Shown here: piece by piece, positions 23,184 through 31,010 of the stretch | How the letters are laid out: each line of letters begins with the position of its first letter | How positions within the stretch are numbered: position 1 is the stretch's first letter | Source: Collinsella sp. | GTDB lineage: Bacteria > Actinomycetota > Coriobacteriia > Coriobacteriales > Coriobacteriaceae | Assembly (NCBI GenBank): GCA_019419545.1 | Contig: DXZT01000046.1 | Location: forward strand, 1 to 47,453 | DNA: 47,453 bases | Direction: 5' to 3' | Notes under the pieces: generated by a model | Told to the model about the DNA's origin: nothing | Database searches by the model: none | What the model saw: only the letters and a program-made list of their open reading frames with translations | Translations under genes and position numbers: made by a program

Positions 23184-23770
23184 GCGCGGCCTTTGACCTG
23201 GTCCTTTTTAGGCGTGATGAGGTTGGAGACCGCCTTGTACACTGCAAGCGTCAATACCGAGTTAAGCACGGTCTTGATAAGGTTGAACGGCAGCACGGCA
23301 GGAATCATGAGCGGGGCGATCACATCGACCGAGCCATACCAGAACCATACGCCAATGGTAAGGTTAGCGACCATAGACAGCGCCGTAGCGGCAATGACAC
23401 CGAACACTAGGCCAATCACGGCACCCTTATAGGTATGCATCTTCTGGTACACGATAGCCGCGGGCAGAATGTAGCCCAGCGTAGCCACCAGGTTCATAAG
23501 TGCGCCGACCCAATCGCCCGTGGTAAGCGCATGGATAACAATCGCCATAGCGGCAACAGCAGTGCCGGCGCCAGGGCCATACGCAAATCCACACACCATC
23601 GCCGGCACCAGCGACGGGTCATACGTCAAAAACGGCGCCGAAGGAAGGATGGGCAGCTGCACATACATAAACAGGGCGCCCAAGGCGCACATCAGCGCCA
23701 TGGTAACGAGCTGTTTGGTGCTCCACCTATTCGTGTTCTCAAAATGGATATGCTGCGACTGTTCAGACAT
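23180..23770 (-). CDS. ribU: ECF transporter S component, riboflavin type (RibU-like)
   Basis: It is 196 residues with five to six membrane segments (VTMALMCALGALFMYV, LVPAMVCGFAYGPGAGTAVAAMAIVIHAL, GALMNLVATLGYILPAAIVY, GAVIGLVFGVIAATALSMVANL, APLMIPAVLPFNLIKTVLNSVLTLAVYK). The FAYGPGAG turn and the N-P-F region fit riboflavin-type S components. Specificity is supported mainly by the FMN riboswitch directly upstream. The start MSEQSQ is chosen because an ATG seven codons earlier lies within the riboswitch (its GGATGAAAG end). AGGTGAT lies before the ATG. It is followed by the ATPase and EcfT genes. Confidence 0.88.
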   Translation of the reverse strand: MSEQSQHIHFENTNRWSTKQLVTMALMCALGALFMYVQLPILPSAPFLTYDPSLVPAMVCGFAYGPGAGTAVAAMAIVIHALTTGDWVGALMNLVATLGYILPAAIVYQKMHTYKGAVIGLVFGVIAATALSMVANLTIGVWFWYGSVDVIAPLMIPAVLPFNLIKTVLNSVLTLAVYKAVSNLITPKKDQVKGRA

Positions 23771-23783
23771 AAGATCACCTGCC

Positions 23784-23962
23784 TCTTTCATCCGGACTCT
23801 AACCGTTGGTACTGGAATCTCACCAGTTCAGCCGGCATGCGAACCAACGCACACACGGGTCGCGGACTCATCGGCTCGGCCGCAGGCATCTCGCCTGCTC
23901 CGCGGCACCCCTTTGGCACCGCCCGATTTACCGCCAGTGGGGAATTCCACCCCGCCCTGAAA
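23784..23962 (-). promoter_or_regulatory. FMN riboswitch (RFN element)
   Basis: Read on the minus strand it has the conserved RFN pieces in order: AGGGCGGGGTG, GAATTCCCCACTGGCGGTAAA, an extended variable arm, GAGTCCGCGA, the CTGGTGAGATTCCAG hairpin, and GGTTAGAGTCCGGATGAAAGA at the 3' end. The S-component ATG lies 14 nt beyond, so the ribosome-binding site directly abuts the riboswitch. With no terminator hairpin between, control of translation initiation is the likely mechanism. FMN binding should shut off riboflavin uptake. Confidence 0.96.
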
Positions 23963-23973
23963 CAGCACTTGCA

Positions 23974-24001
23974 AGTGTAGCACGAGCAATCGTTCGCGCA
24001 A
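23974..24001 (-). promoter_or_regulatory. Promoter ahead of the FMN riboswitch
   Basis: TTGCGC (23996-24001) and TACACT (23974-23979) on the minus strand with a 16-nt spacer, 12 nt before the riboswitch. Confidence 0.5.
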
Positions 24002-24151
24002 GTATGCCGAGGGTAATTTGTGGCGGGAGAAACGGAATGGAGATGCGTCCCATTTTCCGTAATCATCAATCCACCAACGCACCCAATGCTTCGCACCGCG
24101 CAGTAGTATGAAGGAGGTCGCTGCGCAACCCGCGTATGTCAGGAGAACAAA

Positions 24152-26080
24152 TTGGCAGTAAAACTTGATCTCGGAAAAGCTCTGTCCCAAGCCGCCGGTG
24201 AGATGGCAAAAGACGCATCGGCGGCCATCGAGTCCGCTGCCAAAGGCGCCACGAATGCAGCTGAGGGCGCGGGAAACGTTATCGTCGATACGGCCACCTC
24301 GGCATCCGAGGCCATCGGCAGCGCCATGTGCTCGGTTGCGGAAGGTATGTCGAGTGCCGGCGAGCAAATTGCATCGTCCGATGCAGGCAAAACGATTATA
24401 GGGGCCGCGAACGCGGTAGGCGGAATTGCCATCGGTGCCGCCGTAGATCTGGCCCAAGGAGCATCGTCCCTTGCGTCCGACGCGGCGTCGACCGTGGAGG
24501 GCGGGATCAATGCCATCAAGGAGAACTCATTCTCCGCGCGACTCCGCAGGGCACGTATCAAGGGTTTCCGTGACGGAATCAAGCAGGGCGCCTACCTTGC
24601 GGGAGAGAAGCGACACAATTTCATCTACGCATATGTGGCAACGCTTTGCTTCCTGATGCGCTGCGACGGTGACTTTTCCCAAGAGGAGCAGAAGTGGCTC
24701 GAGGAGGGTCTCGATTACCTCAAGCTGGACGGCGGCCTCCCAAATAACGTCAAGACAAAGGTGCAGGTCATCGCGGATGACAAGGGTTTGTCCTTCGACC
24801 AAGTCAAGGACTACTTGGACAACGTTAGCATCGTGTCGCTGGACTCCATGGCCGAGCAGTTGCAAGTCGCCGCGGCGGCGGACGGCCAGGTGACAGAAGA
24901 AGAGGAGCATGCCTGCAGACTCTTTGCCGACTATATGGCGGCGAGGGTGGCATGCATGGCCGTTGACGAGAGCCGGGCCGAGCAGGCAGTCGAAAAGTCC
25001 GTCCGCGAGTACGGCGAGAACCTTCAGCGCATCGACCGGGAGTTCAAGGAGCGGACGCGACTGCAGGATGCTGACGCCGCCTTTGTCGTCGCCGCAACCA
25101 TGCTCCAAGTCGCCCGCATTCTTATCATCAACTCACTGACGGAGGTCGAGTGTGCCGGAGCGGGCAACGTAAAAGAACACGCTCTGCACAACTTCCAAAG
25201 TCGTGTCTTCTCTGGTTTCGATGACAGGATGCCACGGGAATCGAACCATCTGTTCGCCTCAAAACATCAAATTCTTAATTCACGCGGAGTGCCCTACGAC
25301 GCGACACGCTATGAGGCAGAAAACATCGGGCTCTTCAAGGGCGCAAACCACCGGTTCGCGACCCTCGGCCACGACCCAGTGCTCGGTCTCGTGTTCGGAA
25401 CATCTAACATCATGACCAACAGCATCACCTGCGTTAAAGATACTAACGTTTTTGGTATTGGTGCACGAATTCCCGCAACCTACTCGGTCTCCTATGACGC
25501 CTTTGGGAAAAATCCACAGATCGGGGCGCCCGCTGGGACTGTAGAGATGCTGGTTGCGGCGGGAAGACGCGTCGTGAGCGAGCCGGATGCCGCCGCGGCT
25601 GCTCTAATCAAGCAGCTGATCCACATCGGCACAGACCTGTACACACCGTGCGGGATACAGATCCCATTCGCCAATCTCATCCTCGACAAAACACATACCG
25701 AGGTGCTTACCAAATACGTCAGCACCGGCGATGTGCTGAAGGTCGGCGCGCAGGCAGGTATGGCCGCGCTTATCAACTGGTTGATAGCGGCACTTCACGG
25801 GTGCTCACTGATATTCAAGGACGACGGATCAGATTACTGCACCGAGATGTACCAAGCACGTACCAAGAAAATCATCCTCCTGTCCGATACCATCGCAACT
25901 TCAAGCAGCGTCATACGGGCGTTAATCAAAGAGAATCCCAAGTGCCTCGACCTCGGAGGCGCAGCGATACTCGTCTACCGACTGTTCTCGGACGCGCGTT
26001 TCATTGCTAAGCTCAAAGAAGAGTATATGCAATCGGAGCTCAATATAATCTACAACGAGCGAGCAAAAGGGCTGCTCTGA
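24152..26080 (+). CDS. Unrecognised 642-residue protein with TerB-like helical domain
   Basis: The start is TTG, 6 nt after AGGAG (LDLGKALSQAAGEM follows). Residues 1-125 are rich in Ala, Gly and Ser with repeated small-residue patterns (GAANAVGGIAIGAAVDLAQGASSLA) that could insert into membranes or form helical bundles. Residues ~150-265 look like a TerB/DjlA-type helical module: FLMRCDGDFSQEEQKWLEEGLDYL then VAAAADGQVTEEEEHACRLFA, two DG-x-x-x-E turns of the kind that bind metal. Residues ~330-640 form a further domain with LGHDPVLGLVFGTSNIMTNSIT and two helical hydrophobic stretches (GMAALINWLIAALHG) whose family I do not recognise. It is alone on the plus strand between two leftward operons. 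Function unknown; accessory or stress/phage-related roles are only guesses. Confidence 0.8.
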   Translation: MAVKLDLGKALSQAAGEMAKDASAAIESAAKGATNAAEGAGNVIVDTATSASEAIGSAMCSVAEGMSSAGEQIASSDAGKTIIGAANAVGGIAIGAAVDLAQGASSLASDAASTVEGGINAIKENSFSARLRRARIKGFRDGIKQGAYLAGEKRHNFIYAYVATLCFLMRCDGDFSQEEQKWLEEGLDYLKLDGGLPNNVKTKVQVIADDKGLSFDQVKDYLDNVSIVSLDSMAEQLQVAAAADGQVTEEEEHACRLFADYMAARVACMAVDESRAEQAVEKSVREYGENLQRIDREFKERTRLQDADAAFVVAATMLQVARILIINSLTEVECAGAGNVKEHALHNFQSRVFSGFDDRMPRESNHLFASKHQILNSRGVPYDATRYEAENIGLFKGANHRFATLGHDPVLGLVFGTSNIMTNSITCVKDTNVFGIGARIPATYSVSYDAFGKNPQIGAPAGTVEMLVAAGRRVVSEPDAAAAALIKQLIHIGTDLYTPCGIQIPFANLILDKTHTEVLTKYVSTGDVLKVGAQAGMAALINWLIAALHGCSLIFKDDGSDYCTEMYQARTKKIILLSDTIATSSSVIRALIKENPKCLDLGGAAILVYRLFSDARFIAKLKEEYMQSELNIIYNERAKGLL

Positions 26081-26155
26081 TTCCTCGGCGCCCTACCTCT
26101 TACATCACCATTCAAACAAAGCGGAAAGCGCCTCATTAAATAAAGACATCAGCAC

Positions 26156-26204
26156 AAAAAGGACCCCTTGCCCGCGGCTCCAAAGGAGCAGGACAAGGGG
26201 TCCC
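26156..26204 (-). terminator. Intrinsic terminator of groES-groEL
   Basis: GGACCCCTTG pairs with CAAGGGGTCC around an inner GCTCC/GGAGC stem, followed by TTTTTGTGC on the minus strand. Confidence 0.9.
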
Positions 26205-26283
26205 AATCTAACCGAGGACGTTCCGGAGGGAAGCCCCCGTCACGCCCCCGGATTCCCGGTGGGAGTTCTAGACCTTGTCGGCC

Positions 26284-27921
26284 TTAGTACATACCGCCGC
26301 CCTGCTGACCAGCGGTGGCAGCAGCGATAGCGTCCTCAAGCTGAGTGTTCTTGGGCACATCGGAGACGGTAGCCTCGGTGATGAGGATCAGGCTGGCGAC
26401 AGAAGCAGCGTTCTGCAGGGTGACGCGGCTGACCTTGACGGGGTCGAGGACGCCCATCTCGATCATGTCGCCCCACTCGCCGTTGGCAGAGTTGAGACCC
26501 TGGCCGGCGGGCAGCTCGGCAACCTTGTCGACCACGACAGCGCCCTCAAAGCCAGCGTTCTTGGCGATGGTGGCGACCGGAGCGGTCAGAGCCTTCTTGA
26601 CGATATCGACGCCAATCTTCTCCTCGGGGTCGTCGATCTCGACAGCATCGAGCGCAGGAGCAGCGTCCATGAAGGCGACGCCGCCACCGGCGACAATGCC
26701 CTCCTCGACAGCAGCGCGGGTAGCCTGCAGGGCGTCCTCGACGCGATGCTTGATCTCCTTGAGCTCAGACTCGGTAGCAGCGCCGACCTTGATGACGGCA
26801 ACGCCACCGGAGAGCTTGGCCAGGCGCTCCTGGAGCTTCTCGCGGTCGAAGTCAGAGGTGGTGTTCTCCATCTCACCCTTGATCTGAGCGATGCGGGCGT
26901 CGATGGCCTCCTTGGAGCCAGCGCCGCCGACGACAACGGTGTTGTCCTTGGAGATGGTGACGGACTTGGCGGTACCGAGCATATCGGCGGTGATGTCAGC
27001 GACCTTCACGCCCAGCTCGTCCAGGGCAGCCTGGCCACCGGTGAGGACGGCGATGTCCTCGAGGATGCGCTTGCGGCGATCGCCGTAGCCCGGGGCCTTG
27101 ACGGCGCAGACGTTGAGGGCGCCACGGATCTTGTTGAGGACGAGGGTCGGCAGAGCCTCGCCATCGATGTCCTCAGCGATGATGAGCAGGCCACGGCCAG
27201 CGCGCTGGACAGCCTCGAGAACAGGCATGATGTCCTGGACGCTGGAGATCTTCTGGTCGGTGATGAGGATGTACGGATCCTTCATCACGGCCTCCATGCG
27301 GTCGTTATCCGTGACGAAGTAAGCGGAGACATAGCCCTTGTCGAACTGCATGCCCTCGACGGTGTCGATAGTGATGTCGAACGTCTGGGAATCCTCGACG
27401 GTGATGACGCCGTCCTTGCCCACGACCTCCATGGCCTCGGCGATCTTCTCGCCGACCTCGGGGTCACCGGCGGAGATGGTACCGACGGAAGCAATCTGCT
27501 CCTTGGTCTCGACCGGCTTGGCCTGCTTCTTCATCTCGGCGACGGCGGCGTTGACGGCCTTGTCGATGCCGCGACGGATGGCCAGCGGGTTGCCGCCAGC
27601 GGCGACGTTGCGCAGACCGTCGTTGACGATGGCTTGAGCGAGCAGGGTTGCGGTGGTGGTGCCGTCACCCACGGTGTCGTTGGTCTTGGTGGCGACCTCC
27701 TTCACCAGCTGAGCGCCCATGTTCTCGATGTTGTCCTCGAGCTCGATCTCCTTGGCGACAGAAACGCCGTCGTTGGTGATGGTCGGAGCACCGAACGTGC
27801 GCTGCAGCGCAACGTAGCGGCCCTTGGGGCCCATGGTGACGGTAACGGCGTCGGCCAGAGTGTTGACGCCCTTGGCAAGCTTAGCGCGGGCATCGGTGTT
27901 GAACGTAATGTTCTTTGCCAT
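26284..27921 (-). CDS. groEL: Chaperonin GroEL
   Basis: ATP-driven double-ring chaperonin, 60 kDa. It is 545 residues and ends in a short GGGMY tail rather than the longer GGM repeats of E. coli. Motifs visible: MAKNITFNTDAR at the N-terminus, VTMGPKGRYVAL, DGTTTATLLAQAI, EGMQFDKGYVSAYFV, and GGGVAFMDAAPAL. It follows groES after 96 nt, with a hairpin in the gap. A 551-codon open frame on the opposite strand is a codon-bias shadow of this gene. Confidence 0.98.
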   Translation of the reverse strand: MAKNITFNTDARAKLAKGVNTLADAVTVTMGPKGRYVALQRTFGAPTITNDGVSVAKEIELEDNIENMGAQLVKEVATKTNDTVGDGTTTATLLAQAIVNDGLRNVAAGGNPLAIRRGIDKAVNAAVAEMKKQAKPVETKEQIASVGTISAGDPEVGEKIAEAMEVVGKDGVITVEDSQTFDITIDTVEGMQFDKGYVSAYFVTDNDRMEAVMKDPYILITDQKISSVQDIMPVLEAVQRAGRGLLIIAEDIDGEALPTLVLNKIRGALNVCAVKAPGYGDRRKRILEDIAVLTGGQAALDELGVKVADITADMLGTAKSVTISKDNTVVVGGAGSKEAIDARIAQIKGEMENTTSDFDREKLQERLAKLSGGVAVIKVGAATESELKEIKHRVEDALQATRAAVEEGIVAGGGVAFMDAAPALDAVEIDDPEEKIGVDIVKKALTAPVATIAKNAGFEGAVVVDKVAELPAGQGLNSANGEWGDMIEMGVLDPVKVSRVTLQNAASVASLILITEATVSDVPKNTQLEDAIAAATAGQQGGGMY

Positions 27922-27951
27922 GGTAGGTAATCCTCCAAAAGAAATGTGACT

Positions 27952-27987
27952 CGCGTCGCCGCTTCCGAGTCCTATGCGGCGGGCGCG
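27952..27987 (-). other. Hairpin between groES and groEL
   Basis: CGCG plus CGCCGC pairs with GCGGCG plus CGCG, with small bulges and a 13-nt loop. There is no T-run. Such intercistronic structures can set mRNA processing or the groES:groEL ratio. Confidence 0.45.
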
Positions 27988-28017
27988 TTCAAAGACGAAT
28001 CAGAGATTCTGACGAGA

Positions 28018-28311
28018 CTAGGCCTCGACGACAGCGTAGATGTCGTCGGCGCGCATCAGCAGATACTTCTCGCCGTCGACCTTGACCTCGTTGCCACCGA
28101 ACTTACCATAGATGACAACGTCACCGACCTTGACGTCCATGGGGATGCGCTCACCCTTGTCGTTGACCTTGCCGGCGCCAACGGCAACGATGGTGCCGCG
28201 CTGCGGCTTCTCCTGGGCGTTGCTGGCGATATACAGACCAGAAGCGGTCTTCTGCTCGGCCTCGTCGGGCTTGACCAGAACACGATCTGCAAGCGGCTTC
28301 AAAGACGACAT
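28018..28311 (-). CDS. groES: Co-chaperonin GroES
   Basis: Forms the heptameric lid of GroEL. It is 97 residues, with KPLADRVLVKPDEAEQKTASGLYI, the mobile-loop region QEKPQRGTIVAVG, and the C-terminal EKYLLMRADDIYAVVE. AGGAGGAG precedes the ATG. It is the first gene of groES-groEL. Neither a CIRCE (TTAGCACTC-type) nor a HAIR element is visible upstream; instead a short hairpin (28334-28352) lies in the leader. Confidence 0.98.
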   Translation of the reverse strand: MSSLKPLADRVLVKPDEAEQKTASGLYIASNAQEKPQRGTIVAVGAGKVNDKGERIPMDVKVGDVVIYGKFGGNEVKVDGEKYLLMRADDIYAVVEA

Positions 28312-28333
28312 GCTTGTCTCCTCCTTTTTGGGC

Positions 28334-28352
28334 CGCGTGGTTATGCCACGCG
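28334..28352 (-). promoter_or_regulatory. Leader hairpin before the groES ribosome-binding site
   Basis: CGCGTGG, a 5-nt loop, CCACGCG, roughly 20 nt upstream of the groES ATG. It does not cover the ribosome-binding site, so stabilisation of the leader is more likely than thermosensing. Confidence 0.45.
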
Positions 28353-28448
28353 AATTAACCCTTTTTGTTTGCGTACGCGTTGAATGGTACCCACGAATGG
28401 CGGGTTATACAACACGGAGTCAAAAAATCTTATTTTTTGGCACTTAGA

Positions 28449-28659
28449 TTTTCTGAATGCCGGGGGATAACTTAGCGATGCCTCCCGTGTGGCTCCGGAG
28501 GGGCGGGGCATAAGGTTTCCTGCTCGGGCAGTCCTGCTCGCACGAAGGCCACATTAAGTGGCCTTCGGCTCGTGCGGAACTCGCGATAAACCTTATGCCC
28601 CGCCCCTCCGGAGCCACACGGGAGGCAGGTTAACTAATTCGGGCCCGGCATTCAGAAAA
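28449..28659. repeat. 211-bp nested perfect inverted-repeat element
   Basis: Three levels of exact symmetry. The outer 16-bp arms are 28449-28464 and 28644-28659 (TTTTCTGAATGCCGGG and complement). The middle 39-bp arms are 28480-28518 and 28588-28626 (GCCTCCCGTGTGG... to ...AAGGTTT). A central hairpin GAAGGCCAC-attaa-GTGGCCTTC is extended by CGCACG/CGTGCG. Together they would fold into one long hairpin or cruciform. It lies in the gene-free 893-bp stretch between groES and the amidohydrolase gene, upstream of groES. It looks like a MITE or a structured non-coding element; no coding content. Confidence 0.9.
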
Positions 28660-28736
28660 GTCAGTGCAGCAAAATGGCGATGCGGATAGGAACGTGGGCA
28701 GGGGTGTTGATGCGCGCACGGGTCCCCTGGGGAGCA

Positions 28737-28974
28737 CCGTGCATTTTTGGGAGTATTCAGCAGGCCAGGGTGGCTGCATACGCGCCGGACATACCTTATT
28801 GGTCCCAAGAACGCCTTCAGCGGGCGGTTTTGGTCGGTGGGCAGACCCTGTTGGGACAAATGGGCGTACTTCGCGCCGTACCGGAGCCCAAAATGACGTC
28901 AATCTCCGTAACGTTACTCAGCCGCAGCGGCACCGGCAGAGCTCGCGGTGCTGAATACTCCGTTTTTTGCACGG
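28737..28974. repeat. Pair of 26-bp inverted repeats flanking a 186-bp spacer
   Basis: 28737-28762 and the reverse complement of 28949-28974 share CCGTGCA at one side and GAGTATTCAGCA at the other; the 7 bases between are T-rich in one copy and A-rich in the other. The enclosed sequence has open frames but no ribosome-binding site or protein I recognise. It is the second element in the groES upstream gap. Confidence 0.6.
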
Positions 28975-29138
28975 CCCAGGCGGGGGTACATCAGGGCCGG
29001 AAAGAACATCTCAGCTTTTTTATGCAATCTGCAACTGGAAGTATGCAAAACACCATGAGGTTTCACTGCTGATGTCCAAATTGAACGCACGGAGCAGCAC
29101 CTCAACCCCGCGCCCAAATCCAACAGAGCAGGGACGCA

Positions 29139-29184
29139 AACGCGGCTCGAGCGCCATCCCAAAATAAGCTGCCCGAGCCGCGTT
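29139..29184 (-). terminator. Hairpin after the amidohydrolase gene
   Basis: AACGCGGCTCG and CGAGCCGCGTT form a perfect 11-bp stem with a 24-nt loop, followed on the minus strand by GTTTGCG. The T-run is short. Confidence 0.5.
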
Positions 29185-29204
29185 AAACGGTAAGACATGA
29201 ATAC

Positions 29205-30842
29205 TTAGCGCTCGTAAACCAGGTTGCCGGCTAGGTAGGTGGCTTGGACTTTGGTGGCTTGGAGCTCTTGGGGGTCGATGGTGAGCGGGTTTTGGTCCAG
29301 GACTACCAGGTCGGCGTATTTGCCGGGTTCCAGGCTGCCGAGGTTTTGCTCGTCGCCTGCCGCGTAGGCGCTGCCCAGGGTGTAGTTGCGCAGGGCCGTT
29401 GCCGCATCGATGCGCTCGCTCGGCAGCCAGCCGCCCTCGGGCCAGTGGCTTTTGGGGTCTTGGCGCGTAATAGCCGTGTAGAGCACGTTCATGCTGGTAA
29501 CGGGCGTGATAGGGCTGTCAGTACCGAAGGCTTGGCGGATGCCGCGCTGCTTATAGGTTGCGAACGGCCACATGATTCGGCTTCGCTCCAGGCCAAGGTC
29601 GCGCTCTGGGCCACCCGGATCGAGCGTGATGTGGCAGGGCTGGCTCGAGGCGACCACGTTGAGCTTGCGTAGGCGGTCGATGTCCTCGGGCAGGAGGTTC
29701 TCCAGATGCTCGAGTGTGTTATGGCCGTGCTGGGGCAGGCCGTACAGGTCGGCGGCCTCCTCGAAGATATCCAGCGCGGCATGAATCGCACCGTCGCCGA
29801 TGACGTGGATACGCACAGTGTGGCCGCGCTCCGCAGCCGCCAGAACCAGCTTACGCATGCGCTCGGCAGGAACTGTCAGACGGCCCTGGTCGCCCGGGAA
29901 GCGCGGATTGGTATAGGGCTCGGTGAGATATGCCGTGTGTTCGCTCGACACGCCGTCGAAGAACTGCTTAAAGCCCGGTGCCGAGAGCAGCACATTGTTC
30001 GCGTAACATGCCTGCAGCTCTTCCAAGCGCGACTGGTCATCCAGCAGCGTGGGGAACAGATGGGCTCGGATGCCCAACTTGCCGGCTGCCTGCAGTTTGT
30101 CGTAGACGTCGTCGCGGATAAAATCGCAGCCCGGCATGGGCATGAGCGACATATCGCATATCGAGGTGATGCCCTGCTCGGCCATACGCCTCATTTGATC
30201 GGCGTAAGCGCTTGCAATGCGATCCTCCCCCAGCCACTCAAGGCAGCGCGGTAGCAGCTGCATGGCAGCCGCCTCGTGAGCAATGCCCGTGAGCTCGCCG
30301 CTTGCGTCCTTGTCGTAGCCACCGCCCGCTGGCGGCTCGCTGTCGCGCGTGACGCCGAGCGCCTCGAGTGCGCGGCTGTTGAGCCACAGCGTATGGCCGT
30401 CGCCCGAATACATAACGCAGGGACGATCGGGGAATGCCGCATCGAGCGACGCCTTGGTAGGATGCTCGGGCGGGTCCCAACGGTAGTCGCGCCAGCCCTG
30501 CGTCACAACCCAAGCGTCATCGGGCAGGTCCTTGGAAAACTCGAGCGCATGTTGCACCAGCGCCGCCTCGGACGTGCCCATATCCATGAGCATGTACGGC
30601 GAGGAGCCGACCGAGGTATGGAAGAAGTGCAGATGAGCGTCATGGAAACCTGGGCAGACAAACTGCTCGCCGTAGTCGATAACCGGCGTGGCGGCAGGCG
30701 CGGCGGCAATCACGTCATCGGGCGCACCGACTGCGACGATACGGTCGCCTGCGATGGCAATCGCCAGCTCGCGGGCGGTATCGATGCCGTCTTGCGCGGT
30801 AAAGACGTTCTTGGAGCGGATAATCCGATCGATATGTTGCAT
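29205..30842 (-). CDS. YtcJ-like metal-dependent amidohydrolase
   Basis: It is 545 residues, amidohydrolase superfamily (Amidohydro_3 type). It shows the N-terminal beta-sandwich half (MQHIDRIIRSKNVFTA), the metal-binding HxH in CPGFHDAHLHF, HVIGDGAIH and HGHNTLEH further on, and FGTDSPITPVTSMNVLYTAI near the C-terminus with the late aspartate ligand, then GKYADLVVLDQNPL. Such enzymes hydrolyse amide or N-formyl bonds; the substrate is not predictable. The start is uncertain: ATGs at 30854, 30848 and 30842 are in frame, and the last has GGGG at 6 nt. It is divergent from the M20 peptidase gene, suggesting a shared peptide or amide catabolic role. Confidence 0.87.
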   Translation of the reverse strand: MQHIDRIIRSKNVFTAQDGIDTARELAIAIAGDRIVAVGAPDDVIAAAPAATPVIDYGEQFVCPGFHDAHLHFFHTSVGSSPYMLMDMGTSEAALVQHALEFSKDLPDDAWVVTQGWRDYRWDPPEHPTKASLDAAFPDRPCVMYSGDGHTLWLNSRALEALGVTRDSEPPAGGGYDKDASGELTGIAHEAAAMQLLPRCLEWLGEDRIASAYADQMRRMAEQGITSICDMSLMPMPGCDFIRDDVYDKLQAAGKLGIRAHLFPTLLDDQSRLEELQACYANNVLLSAPGFKQFFDGVSSEHTAYLTEPYTNPRFPGDQGRLTVPAERMRKLVLAAAERGHTVRIHVIGDGAIHAALDIFEEAADLYGLPQHGHNTLEHLENLLPEDIDRLRKLNVVASSQPCHITLDPGGPERDLGLERSRIMWPFATYKQRGIRQAFGTDSPITPVTSMNVLYTAITRQDPKSHWPEGGWLPSERIDAATALRNYTLGSAYAAGDEQNLGSLEPGKYADLVVLDQNPLTIDPQELQATKVQATYLAGNLVYER

Positions 30843-31010
30843 GGGCATCCCCATCTCTGGCAGGAAATTCAACACCCCCGAGTGTACTCCCCCGCCCTTG
30901 TAACAAAACCCCAAGCGGCAAACGGCAACTTTACCAGCCCTAGCGGCAGGTGGCATACTGGAGAGAGCCTGTACGATTTTGCGATCAACCCAGCAAGGAG
31001 CAAATCGACC

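Noticed and set aside
26275..27930. 551-codon open frame opposite groEL
   Set aside because: It is the antisense shadow of a highly biased GroEL gene; Leu/Asp/Gly/Val-rich with no known domain or ribosome-binding site.
28674..29072. 132-codon frame in the groES-amidohydrolase gap
   Set aside because: No ribosome-binding site, no recognisable protein, and it crosses both inverted repeats of the 28737-28974 pair.
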